64,000 nucleotides of DNA from Streptomyces peucetius. Lineage in GTDB: Bacteria > Actinomycetota > Actinomycetes > Streptomycetales > Streptomycetaceae. Shown here in pieces: positions 45,081-52,385 of this stretch (the stretch's first letter is position 1; each line of letters begins with the position of its first letter). The notes beneath the pieces are model-generated. The model ran no database searches, was not told where the DNA came from, and saw nothing but the letters and a program-made list of their open reading frames with translations. The stretch is taken from NCBI RefSeq assembly GCF_025854275.1, contig NZ_CP107567.1, positions 3,534,001 to 3,598,000 on the forward strand, written 5' to 3'. Made by a program: the position numbers and the translations under genes.

Positions 45081-45764
45081 ATGGACGCAGACCCGGCCGA
45101 GGCCCACATGTGGCCGACGGCGGCACTGTGGGACGCGGGACTCCGGCTCGGGCACCGGCTCGCCCTGCCACCGCTGCCCCTGCGGCCGGCGGCGGTCGGG
45201 ATGAGGCTCGCCGGTCCGCTGCGCCGGATCCATCACACCGAAGGTGTCGCGTCGATCCTCGACGGCCTGGACGAGGCGCGCGAGGGCGACGTGCTGTTCA
45301 TCGACAACGGGGGCCGCACGGACGAGGCGTGCGTGGGCGACCTCGTCGCGATCGAGGCACGGCTGGCGGGCGTGGCCGGTCTGGTGGTGTGGGGGTGTCA
45401 CCGGGACACCGACGAACTGGCCGTCATCAGGCTGCCGGTGTTCAGCCTGGGGCCGTGCCCGTCGTCGCCCACCCTGCGTCAGGACACGGACGCCGTTGTG
45501 GAGCAGCCGTTCCCGTTCGAGGCGGGCGACATCGCGGTGGGCGACTTCGACGGTCTGGTCCTCGTACCCGCCGGGATCCACCCCGAGGTCGTGGATGTCG
45601 CCCGCGCCATCGTGGAGGCCGAGCAGCGCCAGGCCGAGAAGGCACTGCGCGGAGTGAGTCTGCGCGAGCAGCTGCGCTGGGCGGAGTTCAAGGAACGACG
45701 GCGGGAGGACCCGTCGTACACCTTCCGGATGCACATGGCCCGGGTGGGCGGGGCCCTGGAGTAG
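45081..45764 (+). CDS. RraA-like protein (aldolase/RNase-E-inhibitor fold)
   Basis: 227 residues, ATG at 45081 behind AGAGGAGG, 14 bp after azlD. The RraA fold signature is present: EGDVLFIDNGGRTDEACVGD, then LAGVAGLVVWGCHRDTDELA, with the Arg-Asp pair (HRD) that binds pyruvate-type substrate and metal in 4-hydroxy-4-methyl-2-oxoglutarate aldolases. A helical tail with FKERRREDPSYTFRMHM extends beyond the core. It could be a small-molecule aldolase acting in the same pathway as the AzlCD exporter; the true substrate is unknown. Confidence 0.82.
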   Translation: MDADPAEAHMWPTAALWDAGLRLGHRLALPPLPLRPAAVGMRLAGPLRRIHHTEGVASILDGLDEAREGDVLFIDNGGRTDEACVGDLVAIEARLAGVAGLVVWGCHRDTDELAVIRLPVFSLGPCPSSPTLRQDTDAVVEQPFPFEAGDIAVGDFDGLVLVPAGIHPEVVDVARAIVEAEQRQAEKALRGVSLREQLRWAEFKERRREDPSYTFRMHMARVGGALE

Positions 45765-45777
45765 GAGCCGGGTGCGG

Positions 45778-45879
45778 TCAGGCGGGGGTGCGCCAGCGCA
45801 GCAGGAGGTCGCGGCGCCCCCGCGGACGGCGGACGACGATCTCCCGGCGGGTGTCCCCCGGGGTGCATCGGCAGATCAT
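45778..45879 (-). CDS. 33-residue Cys-containing peptide, coupled to the S9 hydrolase gene
   Basis: A frame of 33 codons starts at ATG 45879, which overlaps the stop of the S9 hydrolase as ATGA, and has a perfect AGGAGG six bases upstream. The product begins MICRCTPGDTRR and is very basic (ten Arg) with two Cys. Coupling plus the strong site argue for translation. It could be a second precursor, a small regulator or simply the tail of the operon. It ends 14 bp from the convergent RraA-like gene, with no terminator visible. Confidence 0.55.
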   Translation of the reverse strand: MICRCTPGDTRREIVVRRPRGRRDLLLRWRTPA

Positions 45880-47639
45880 GCGAGCCTCCTGACAGCGTTG
45901 ATGTGCGTGCGGGTGAACTCCATCTGGCGGCGGAAGACCGTGACGCGTTCCTCGACGGCCGTCACGCTGTGGCCCCCCTCCATGGCGTGGAACTCGACGG
46001 GCAGGCCGCGGGCTTCGAGGCGGTCGGCGTAGGCGCGGGCCTGGTCGATGGGGCAGCGCGCGTCGTTGACGCCGGCGCAGATGAAGACCGGTGCACTGAC
46101 GGCGTCGGCGTAGGTGGCGGGCGAGGCGTCGCGGTAGATCTCGGGGACTTCCTCCGGTGTGCCGCCGAAGAGAGTGCGGTCGAGTGCCTTGATGTCGTCC
46201 ATGGCCTGCTCGTGGGCACCGGCGCAGTCGGCGACCGGAGCGCCGGCCAGGCCGACGGTCCAGTCGTCCGGCCGGGTGCCGAGGCCAAGCAGGGTCAGAT
46301 AGCCGCCCCAGGACCAGCCGGCCAGTACGAGACGGCCGGGGTCGACGATCCGCTGGTCGACTGCCCACTGCCGTACCGCGGTGACGTCCTCGAGTTCGGT
46401 GTGGCCGACGCGGCTCCGCAGGGCCTCCGTCCACGCGCGCCCGTAGCCGGTCGAGCCGCGGTAGTTGACGCGTACGACTGCGAATCCCTCGTCCGTCCAG
46501 GCCGCGGCCTCGGGATCGAAGGCGTCCCGGTCGTGTTCGTCGGGCCCGCCGTGGAGCAGGAACACCGCGGGGTGCGGCTCGGTACCCGTACGGGGCAGGC
46601 TCAGCAGCGCGTGGACGCGGCCGCCGGGGCCGTCGACCCATATGTCGCGGGCGAGCGCGGTCTGCGGCGGACGGCTGGTGGCGGGAAACCGCGGATCGCT
46701 GTCGAGGGCCCGGAAGACCGGCGGGTGCGCGGAGTCGGACCACTGGAACCAGACATCGCCACCGGGCCGGGTACGGGCGTGTTCGATGGTGCCGTCGGGG
46801 ATCTCCAGCCGGGTCAGCTCGCGGGCGGCCAGGTCGTATCTGAAGGCCTGGGAGCGGGCCTGATGGTCGTGGACGACCAGCAGGGAGGTGGCGTCCTGCG
46901 ACCATTCGACGGACGTCTCCCCGGGCAGACCGAGGTCGAGGGCGACGCTCTCGCCGGTGCGCGGGTCGTGGATGACGGGCTCCCAGCGGTCCTGGCGCGG
47001 CTGGAGGACCAGCAGCCGGTTGTCGCCGGGGACCGGGGAGAAGCCGACGGCCTCGCCCTCGAGGTCGGCGACGGCGTCGCCGTCCGTGGTGAGGACGCGC
47101 ACGCCCGGCTCCCACAGGTCGCCGCGCTCGCTGTGCGCGATGACGGCAAGCGTGAGGTCGCGGGACAGGTCGACGGCGTACGCGGGTTCCTCGTGCCGGT
47201 AGAGGCGGCGGGACGCGCCGCCGGGCAGCACGAGGGAGACATCGGTGCCGTGCTCGGTGGAGTGGCCGAGCAGGTTGTGTCCGCGCAGGCCGAGGGCGAG
47301 TCCCGCGGGCCAGTACGGCTTCAGATCACGTACGGCGGGCTCGTCGGGGCCTCCGCCGAACGGCTGCCGCATCCACTGGCCGCGTTCGTCGCCTTCGGTG
47401 TCGGCGAACCACCACACGGCCTCACCGGACGCCTCGACGGCGCAGTGCTGGGCGCCGGAGGGGCGATGGGTGACCTGCCGCAGCGTGCCGGCCGTGCGGT
47501 CCCAGCAGTAGACCTGGGCGTTGCCGGAGCGGTCGCTGACGAACACGCAGCGCTCCGGGGAGCTCTTGGCCCAGGCGGGGAGCGTGTGGCGGGAGGCCCG
47601 GAAGCGCTGTTCCCACAGCGGTGTGTCCACGGCGTCCAT
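45876..47639 (-). CDS. S9-family (prolyl oligopeptidase-like) serine hydrolase
   Basis: 587 residues, ATG at 47639, one base after the stop of the previous gene. Residues 1-330 form a beta-propeller-type domain with WD-like repeats (VFVSDRSGNAQVYCWDR and similar). The C-terminal alpha/beta hydrolase has the catalytic triad: Ser443 in GWSWGG, Asp526 in GVNDARC and His557 in GGHS. No signal peptide is present, so it acts in the cytoplasm. The prolyl-oligopeptidase fold admits only short peptides, which suits the 19-residue peptides encoded upstream in the same operon; cleavage, trimming or transfer on such a peptide is an inference. Confidence 0.9.
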   Translation of the reverse strand: MDAVDTPLWEQRFRASRHTLPAWAKSSPERCVFVSDRSGNAQVYCWDRTAGTLRQVTHRPSGAQHCAVEASGEAVWWFADTEGDERGQWMRQPFGGGPDEPAVRDLKPYWPAGLALGLRGHNLLGHSTEHGTDVSLVLPGGASRRLYRHEEPAYAVDLSRDLTLAVIAHSERGDLWEPGVRVLTTDGDAVADLEGEAVGFSPVPGDNRLLVLQPRQDRWEPVIHDPRTGESVALDLGLPGETSVEWSQDATSLLVVHDHQARSQAFRYDLAARELTRLEIPDGTIEHARTRPGGDVWFQWSDSAHPPVFRALDSDPRFPATSRPPQTALARDIWVDGPGGRVHALLSLPRTGTEPHPAVFLLHGGPDEHDRDAFDPEAAAWTDEGFAVVRVNYRGSTGYGRAWTEALRSRVGHTELEDVTAVRQWAVDQRIVDPGRLVLAGWSWGGYLTLLGLGTRPDDWTVGLAGAPVADCAGAHEQAMDDIKALDRTLFGGTPEEVPEIYRDASPATYADAVSAPVFICAGVNDARCPIDQARAYADRLEARGLPVEFHAMEGGHSVTAVEERVTVFRRQMEFTRTHINAVRRLA

Positions 47640-47640
47640 G

Positions 47641-48711
47641 TCAGTGGCAACCGCAACTGGCCGCGGTCACGCGGTTCATCCGGCGGCGGGGGGCCGCGCC
47701 GGCGGCCGCCGTACCCGCTCCCGCCAAGGGCGCGGTACCGCCGAGGGCGGTCAGCGAGCTGGTGGCGCAGTCGAGGACGATCTGGAACTCGTTGAGCGGC
47801 AGTGAGCCGAGCAGCAGATGGACGGAGGCCGCGGTCCTGCCCGTGGCTGCGGCGTTGGACTCGGAGTTGAAGGGCAGCTGGGGTGCGGCCGGGTTGATGC
47901 CGAACTCGAGTCCGGTGACTTCGGCGTGGCCCCGGTCGGCGGCGAAGAGTTCCGTCAGTGCGGCGGCCGCGGCAGCGGATCCCGCCTCGGTCGCCTTCAT
48001 GTCGGTCACCGCTCCGTCCTCGACGGTGAGCACGAGCGGGTAGTGGGAGAGTCCGGAGAGCTTCTCGAACAGCTCCTGACACCGGGCCGTGCCCGTGGCG
48101 CGGGTGCGTACGACGGACCAGCCCTTCACGGCGACCTGTCCGGTGACGGTGGTGCCGACGCTCGTGAGGTCCAGCCTCTGCAGGCCGGTGGGTGCGCTCT
48201 GGACGGCGCCGGGCACGAAGCTACCGCTGTCCGTCCGGGACCACGCCGGCGCGGCGGAGGTCATCTTGGCCACGGAGTCGGTCAGAGCCTCTTCGAGGAC
48301 CAGGCCGCCGGCCGCCGCCACGGCGTCGCGGAGCGTGGCGCCGGTCGTGGCAAGGGCGTTGGGATCGGCCTTCTCCAGCGACCCGAGCAGACTGCCCAGT
48401 TGGTCGAGGGCAAGAGGGCCGGTACCGGCGCGGAGAGCGGCGACGGTACGGTGCGGACCCACCTCGGTCCCGGGAGCCGTCAGCAGCCCGTCGTCATGGG
48501 CCACGACGAGGATGTCGCTGTCCTCCGGAACGCCGGAGCGCAGTACGCCGGTGAGGGACTGACCCGCCTCGGCCGTGACTGTGTCGCATACTTCGTGGCG
48601 GCTCGAGGGCTCGATCCGGAAAGAGCCGGAAAACCGCTCTTCCAGGACGAGCACGAATCGGTTCCGGCCTGCCGGGTACTGGCGATAGGCCTCAGGACGG
48701 ACGATAATCAC
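47641..48711 (-). CDS. Degenerate M29 aminopeptidase-like protein
   Basis: 356 residues, GTG at 48711 with GGGAG seven bases upstream. No close family was recognised, but residues 224-316 follow the layout of the M29 metallo-aminopeptidase C-terminal domain: PLVLTVEDGAVTDM, VTGLEFGINPAAP with E269, AASVHLLLG with H298, and FQIVLDC with D314. Two of the usual ligands are not found: the GE motif is replaced by a GSF stretch near 163, and the HxD histidine is missing. A hydrolase that lost activity and now binds the peptide is one reading. The C-terminus ends in CGCH. It lies after the peptide array and a hairpin. Confidence 0.65.
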   Translation of the reverse strand: MIIVRPEAYRQYPAGRNRFVLVLEERFSGSFRIEPSSRHEVCDTVTAEAGQSLTGVLRSGVPEDSDILVVAHDDGLLTAPGTEVGPHRTVAALRAGTGPLALDQLGSLLGSLEKADPNALATTGATLRDAVAAAGGLVLEEALTDSVAKMTSAAPAWSRTDSGSFVPGAVQSAPTGLQRLDLTSVGTTVTGQVAVKGWSVVRTRATGTARCQELFEKLSGLSHYPLVLTVEDGAVTDMKATEAGSAAAAAALTELFAADRGHAEVTGLEFGINPAAPQLPFNSESNAAATGRTAASVHLLLGSLPLNEFQIVLDCATSSLTALGGTAPLAGAGTAAAGAAPRRRMNRVTAASCGCH

Positions 48712-48744
48712 TGTGACACTCCCAGATCGTTGTGCCGGTGTGTC

Positions 48745-48783
48745 AGCGAGGCGGGCCGAGCTATCACCTCGGCCCGCCTCGCT
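48745..48783 (-). promoter_or_regulatory. Long perfect hairpin between peptide array and downstream enzymes
   Basis: A 16-bp perfect stem (48745-48760 pairing with 48768-48783; AGCGAGGCGGGCCGAG) with loop CTATCAC. It sits 60 bp after the last mini-gene and 34 bp before the next start. No T-run follows on the minus strand. It could be a partial terminator or an mRNA end protector that keeps peptide transcripts more abundant than the enzyme transcripts. Confidence 0.75.
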
Positions 48784-48843
48784 TACGGCACACCCGGCGC
48801 GATGCTTCTCGGGCACTTCGCGCGTGGCGGCCTGCTACCCGGC

Positions 48844-48903
48844 TCAGCCGAGCAGGGTGCCGAGGTAGTTGCTGTTCTTGCGAACCTTGATGGTCTTCTT
48901 CAC
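48844..48903 (-). CDS. 19-residue peptide mini-gene, copy 4 (last in the transcript)
   Basis: GTG at 48903, stop TGA at 48844; encodes VKKTIKVRKNSNYLGTLLG. It has the most synonymous changes, in the codons of the GTLLG end, but the same protein as the other copies. The upstream site is GGGGGGTG, weaker than at copy 1. The peptide carries +5 charge in its first nine residues and a neutral Asn/Tyr/Leu/Gly end. Confidence 0.8.
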   Translation of the reverse strand: MKKTIKVRKNSNYLGTLLG

Positions 48904-48978
48904 GGCGAACACCCCCCAACTGATTCTCGGTCCGACAGGCAGGCGGGGCGGGCCTTCAACAGCCGGCCCGGACCCGGC

Positions 48979-49038
48979 TCAGCCCAGCAGCGTGCCCAGG
49001 TAGTTGCTGTTCTTGCGAACCTTGATGGTCTTCTTCAC
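48979..49038 (-). CDS. 19-residue peptide mini-gene, copy 3
   Basis: GTG at 49038, stop TGA at 48979. The coding sequence is identical in DNA to that of copy 2, and the 75-bp spacers on both sides are identical to the other spacers. The ribosome-binding site is the degenerate GGGGGGTG. Confidence 0.8.
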   Translation of the reverse strand: MKKTIKVRKNSNYLGTLLG

Positions 49039-49113
49039 GGCGAACACCCCCCAACTGATTCTCGGTCCGACAGGCAGGCGGGGCGGGCCTTCAACAGCCG
49101 GCCCGGACCCGGC

Positions 49114-49173
49114 TCAGCCCAGCAGCGTGCCCAGGTAGTTGCTGTTCTTGCGAACCTTGATGGTCTTCTTCAC
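49114..49173 (-). CDS. 19-residue peptide mini-gene, copy 2
   Basis: GTG at 49173, stop TGA at 49114, 135 bp from its neighbours on either side. Identical in DNA to copy 3. Its identity in every codon, with an exact spacer, indicates recent tandem duplication. Confidence 0.8.
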   Translation of the reverse strand: MKKTIKVRKNSNYLGTLLG

Positions 49174-49248
49174 GGCGAACACCCCCCAACTGATTCTCGG
49201 TCCGACAGGCAGGCGGGGCGGGCCTTCAACAGCCGGCCCGGACCCGGC

Positions 49249-49308
49249 TCAGCCCAGCAGCGTTCCCAGGTAGTTGCTGTTCTTGCGAACCTTGATGGTC
49301 TTCTTCAC
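49249..49308 (-). CDS. 19-residue peptide mini-gene, copy 1 (first in the transcript)
   Basis: GTG at 49308, stop TGA at 49249; encodes VKKTIKVRKNSNYLGTLLG. Unlike the other copies it has a perfect ribosome-binding site (AAGGAGGTG, seven bases before the GTG) and unique upstream sequence, so it is probably the founder. It begins 56 bp after the stop of the M29-like gene, consistent with one transcript. Such short genes are routinely missed by annotation pipelines. Confidence 0.85.
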   Translation of the reverse strand: MKKTIKVRKNSNYLGTLLG

Positions 49309-49364
49309 GGCGAACACCTCCTTTCCATGATGGATTTCGCGCTCGTGCGATTCGCTCAGGGCCG

Positions 49365-50438
49365 TCAGGCAACAGCGGCCATGCGAACGCTGGGAGCGCC
49401 GCCTTTGTCGCCCAGTACCACGTCACCGCTTTCGGTGTACACGGTGGTGTCGGGCGAGATGATGTCGAGGTGGTACTGGGTGAAGGGGGTCAGACCCAAT
49501 CCCCAGTGGAGGCAGCCTCGTTCGCCGCCGTACACCTCGTTCATGGCATGGTTGCCCGGAAGAATGTCCAGGCTGGTGTTGAGGGCATGTCCGATCTCCC
49601 AGACCAGCGCATAGCGCGAATCGATCTCGAACATCGCCTCGAAGACCTTGGCGACCTCGGCGCCTTCCTTTCGGAAGGGGCGCAGCGAGGTGATCGTTCC
49701 CTTGGTGACATCACAGACCACTGCCTCGTGTTCGAGGCCGGCGAGTTTGCCGGAAAGGCGCGCCTGGTCCTTGCGGATGAACGACGGTGTGCCGCTGTGC
49801 AGGATGGGGAATCCGCGGAACGCGATGCTTCCTTCGAGGGGAAGGTGCAGCTTCTCGTCGAATTCGACGATCTGCATCGGCAGCACGCTGATCTCCCCGG
49901 AGGGAACGATCTGCTGCTCTCCCCAATCGAGCGGGCCGGCCTGCTGGTTCCAGATCAGACCGTCGGCAAGGTGGTCGAGCACGGCGCGCGTGCCGTGCCG
50001 TTCGTCGACGTAGATCAGGTGATCAGTGGTCTCGGCGAGCTCGAAGAAGCGGTCGCTGAACTCGCCCTGCTCCTTCGCGGAAGTATTTTCGATGACACCG
50101 ATGAAATGCCGGATGATTTCCAGATCGGCGGGCGTCGAGTTGCAAGCCATCCCCATCAGCTTGCGATTCGGACCGAGGGCCTCTTCCGAGGGCGACTCAA
50201 AGAATCGGTACGGTGAGATGACCAAGGAGTGCGACCGCTGAGGAATCGTTCCGTCAGCGAGCATGGCCTCGAAGTCGTCACCCTTGCTGATGAAGATCGT
50301 CCGGTATTCCGCGTACGGGGCTTCCTTGACGACCTCGAGCTCGTTCTCGAGCTCACGGTTCGTGATCAGACAGAAGATGCTGCCTTCCGCCGGCCCGAAC
50401 TGACTGTATCGAGCAGGGTTAATCTTGATCGCCGTCAT
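49365..50438 (-). CDS. M29 aminopeptidase-like metalloprotein
   Basis: 357 residues from ATG 50438. The C-terminal half matches the M29 (AmpS/AmpT) metallo-aminopeptidase layout and keeps all candidate metal ligands: E182 in SGEIS, E281 in VWEIGHALN, H311 in CLHWGLG, and H323 and D325 in YHLD. The N-terminal half is poorly matched (ITNRELENELEVVKEAPYAE) and lacks obvious homology. Length is somewhat short of the usual 400 residues. It is the first gene of the peptide operon, so a role in trimming or modifying the peptide is likely but inferred. GC content is below the local average, hinting at acquisition by transfer. Confidence 0.75.
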   Translation of the reverse strand: MTAIKINPARYSQFGPAEGSIFCLITNRELENELEVVKEAPYAEYRTIFISKGDDFEAMLADGTIPQRSHSLVISPYRFFESPSEEALGPNRKLMGMACNSTPADLEIIRHFIGVIENTSAKEQGEFSDRFFELAETTDHLIYVDERHGTRAVLDHLADGLIWNQQAGPLDWGEQQIVPSGEISVLPMQIVEFDEKLHLPLEGSIAFRGFPILHSGTPSFIRKDQARLSGKLAGLEHEAVVCDVTKGTITSLRPFRKEGAEVAKVFEAMFEIDSRYALVWEIGHALNTSLDILPGNHAMNEVYGGERGCLHWGLGLTPFTQYHLDIISPDTTVYTESGDVVLGDKGGAPSVRMAAVA

Positions 50439-50755
50439 AACCAGCCTGTCCTCTCATCGGTCATTAGCCGCTCGACCCAGGCCATAGCCAACATCACCAA
50501 GTCGGGGCGCGCAACAACGCCTGGAACTACGGCCGGAATTGAAGGAGGTTTAAAACGCGAGAACCTGGAACCGGAAGGAAAAGGTCCGCAGCCGCACCGC
50601 GACCATCACGCAATTTCACTCGACCAAGATCTGTCAAGTACGCATCTTTCACATTGACGAAACAGGCGGAACGGCGAAGTTTCCAGCCATGATCCTGCCC
50701 CGCACATCGGGCGTACGCCCGAGATCCATCACAAATCGGCCGCACCGGCGGAGAT
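50439..50755. other. Intergenic region with probable promoter of the peptide operon
   Basis: 317 bp, the most AT-rich stretch of the neighbourhood, with no gene supported. On the minus strand TTGACA (complement of 50632-50637) is a good -35 element, but no strong -10 follows at the right distance. A GAAGGAGG on the + strand near 50539 has no start codon after it. Confidence 0.45.
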
Positions 50756-51022
50756 CTAAGCGGGCCGGCCCTTCGGCCTGCGCAGCCCCGCGGCCGTCAG
50801 CCGGCGCACCAGCTCCTTCGCGCCGACCTCCACCGCACCCGCCGCCACGGCGTCCGCGTAGCGGTGGGAAGGGACGTCGTAGTGGTCGCGCTCGAAGGCG
50901 CGCGGCGGACAGCCGATGCGTGCGGCGAAGGTGTGGAGCTCCTCGAACGACACGTCACTGACCAGGTGTGACCACATGCGCCCATGGCCCGGCCAGGTCG
51001 GCGGGTCGATGTAGAGCGTCAC
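50756..51022 (-). CDS. DUF4031-domain protein
   Basis: 88 residues, GTG at 51022 overlapping the stop of the upstream gene (GTGA). It has the compact DUF4031 pattern: VTLYIDPPTWPGHGRMWSHL, SDVSFEELHTFAARIG, and PPRAFERDHYDVP with conserved Asp/His/Tyr. These small proteins are widespread in bacteria and of unknown function; conserved acidic and His residues suggest metal or nucleotide binding. The upstream partner is translationally coupled. Confidence 0.9.
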   Translation of the reverse strand: MTLYIDPPTWPGHGRMWSHLVSDVSFEELHTFAARIGCPPRAFERDHYDVPSHRYADAVAAGAVEVGAKELVRRLTAAGLRRPKGRPA

Positions 51023-51375
51023 CGCAACCCGCCTATGGGGGCCACCACCACGCCCGCCTTGGAGCAGACCCAGTGCGGGTCCGGACCGAGCTCCGGTTCG
51101 ACCTCGAGGGCGTGCGGGTCGCCCGCGTCGCAGACCGGGCAGAGCGGCCAGCGGCCGTGCCGCTCCAGCAGCGCGTCCTGGACGTCCTGGGCGACGAGAC
51201 CGGCGACGTACTCCACGCCCTCCGGCCATTGCTGGACCCACCAGCGCCGGTGCGTGATGGAGTCCTCGACCATGGAGACGACCGTGGCCTCGGCGACGTC
51301 GCGGGCGGCCAGATCGGCGAGGACCAGGGCACGGGCCGCGTGCAGCGCCTGCTCCAGTGGGTTCGAGTCGTCCAT
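51019..51375 (-). CDS. Hypothetical protein with CPVC zinc-ribbon-like motif
   Basis: 118 residues from ATG 51375. The first half is helical (NPLEQALHAARALVLADLAA), then RRWWVQQWPEGVEYVAGLVA. The C-terminal third contains LCPVCDAGDPHALEVEPE and a later WVCSKAG, which could bind zinc with C-P-V-C. It is coupled to the DUF4031 gene downstream. It is divergent from the MurR-type regulator over less than 60 bp. No function known. Confidence 0.8.
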   Translation of the reverse strand: MDDSNPLEQALHAARALVLADLAARDVAEATVVSMVEDSITHRRWWVQQWPEGVEYVAGLVAQDVQDALLERHGRWPLCPVCDAGDPHALEVEPELGPDPHWVCSKAGVVVAPIGGLR

Positions 51376-51431
51376 GCACCCATTGTCTCCGGGTCTTGAC
51401 TGCACCCGAAACGCGAAAATACCTTTCAAGG

Positions 51432-52346
51432 GTGACCAATCCAGTGAAGGAAATTTTCATGGGCGACGCTCCCGCTCCTGCCGCCCTCGCGGCCAAGGTG
51501 CGCACGCTCTCGCCGTCCATGACCCGCTCCATGCAGCGGGTCGCCGAAGCCGTCGCCGACGACCCGGCCGGCTGCGCGGCCCTCACGGTCACCGGTCTCG
51601 CCGAGCTCACCGGCACCAGCGAGGCCACCGTGGTCCGTACGGCCCGGCTGCTCGGCTACCCCGGCTACCGCGACCTGCGCCTCGCGCTCGCCGGTCTCGC
51701 CGCGCACCAGGAGTCCGGGCGGGCCCCCGCCATCACCACCGACATCGCCGTCGACGACCCCATCGCGGACGTGGTCGCCAAGCTCGCCTACGACGAGCAG
51801 CAGACGCTCGCCGACACCGCCGCCGGCCTCGACACCGTCCAGCTCGGCGCGGCCGTGTCCGCCGCGGCGACGGCCCGCCGCATCGACATCTACGGCGTGG
51901 GCGCCTCCTCCCTCGTCGGCATGGACCTCGCGCAGAAGCTGCTCCGCATCGGCCTGATCGCCCACGCGCACGCGGACCCGCACCTCGCGATCACCAACGC
52001 CGTGCAGCTTCGCTCCGGCGACGTAGCCATCGCGATCACGCACTCGGGCTCCACGGGGGACGTGATCGAGCCGCTGCGGGTCGCCTTCGACCGGGGCGCG
52101 ACGACGATCGCGATCACCGGCCGCCCGGACGGTCCGGTGTCGCAGTACGCCGACCACGTCCTGACCACCTCGACCGCCCGCGAGAGCGAGCTGCGGCCGG
52201 CCGCGATGTCGTCCCGGACGAGCCAGCTCCTCGTCGTCGACTGCCTGTTCATAGGCGTGGCCCAGCGTACCTACGAGTCGGCGGCCCCTGCCCTCGCCGC
52301 GTCGTACGAGGCTCTCGCGCACCGCCACAACCCCCGCACCCGCTGA
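51432..52346 (+). CDS. MurR/RpiR-family transcriptional regulator
   Basis: 304 residues from GTG 51432; ATG 51459 has a better ribosome-binding site (AAGGAA) but the preceding residues look conserved in the family. Residues 20-85 carry the RpiR helix-turn-helix (MTRSMQRVAEAVADDPAGCA, LTGTSEATVVRTARLLGYPG). A SIS sugar-phosphate-binding domain follows, with IDIYGVGASSLVGMDL, ITHSGSTGDV and RESELRPAAMSSR. The ligand is probably N-acetylmuramic acid 6-phosphate because murQ follows 39 bp downstream. Confidence 0.92.
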   Translation: MTNPVKEIFMGDAPAPAALAAKVRTLSPSMTRSMQRVAEAVADDPAGCAALTVTGLAELTGTSEATVVRTARLLGYPGYRDLRLALAGLAAHQESGRAPAITTDIAVDDPIADVVAKLAYDEQQTLADTAAGLDTVQLGAAVSAAATARRIDIYGVGASSLVGMDLAQKLLRIGLIAHAHADPHLAITNAVQLRSGDVAIAITHSGSTGDVIEPLRVAFDRGATTIAITGRPDGPVSQYADHVLTTSTARESELRPAAMSSRTSQLLVVDCLFIGVAQRTYESAAPALAASYEALAHRHNPRTR

Positions 52347-52385
52347 ACCAGTCCCGCACGTACCGAGAAAGCCGAGCCGCCCTTC

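Larger units (their letters stand above)
48844..49308 (-). repeat. Tandem array of four peptide mini-genes, 135-bp period
   Basis: Stops fall at 48844, 48979, 49114 and 49249, exactly 135 bp apart. Each unit is a 60-bp gene plus a 75-bp spacer, and the three spacers are identical. Base changes are confined to synonymous positions of the first and last copies. The spacer contains GCCGGGTCCGGGCCGGC, able to fold as a small hairpin after each stop. This is not CRISPR: the repeat unit itself is coding. Confidence 0.92.

Noticed and set aside
48844..49308. CRISPR-like reading of the 135-bp repeat array
   Set aside because: Units are 135 bp with identical spacers and each contains the same reading frame and a ribosome-binding site; no cas genes are present.
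47818..49614. A 598-codon + strand frame running through the peptide array with repeats of about 45 residues
   Set aside because: Its repeats are just the antisense of the 135-bp units; the minus frames have starts, ribosome-binding sites and synonymous-only changes.
50520..50580. A GAAGGAGGTTT ribosome-binding-like site on the + strand upstream of the peptide operon
   Set aside because: No ATG, GTG or TTG follows at a usable distance.
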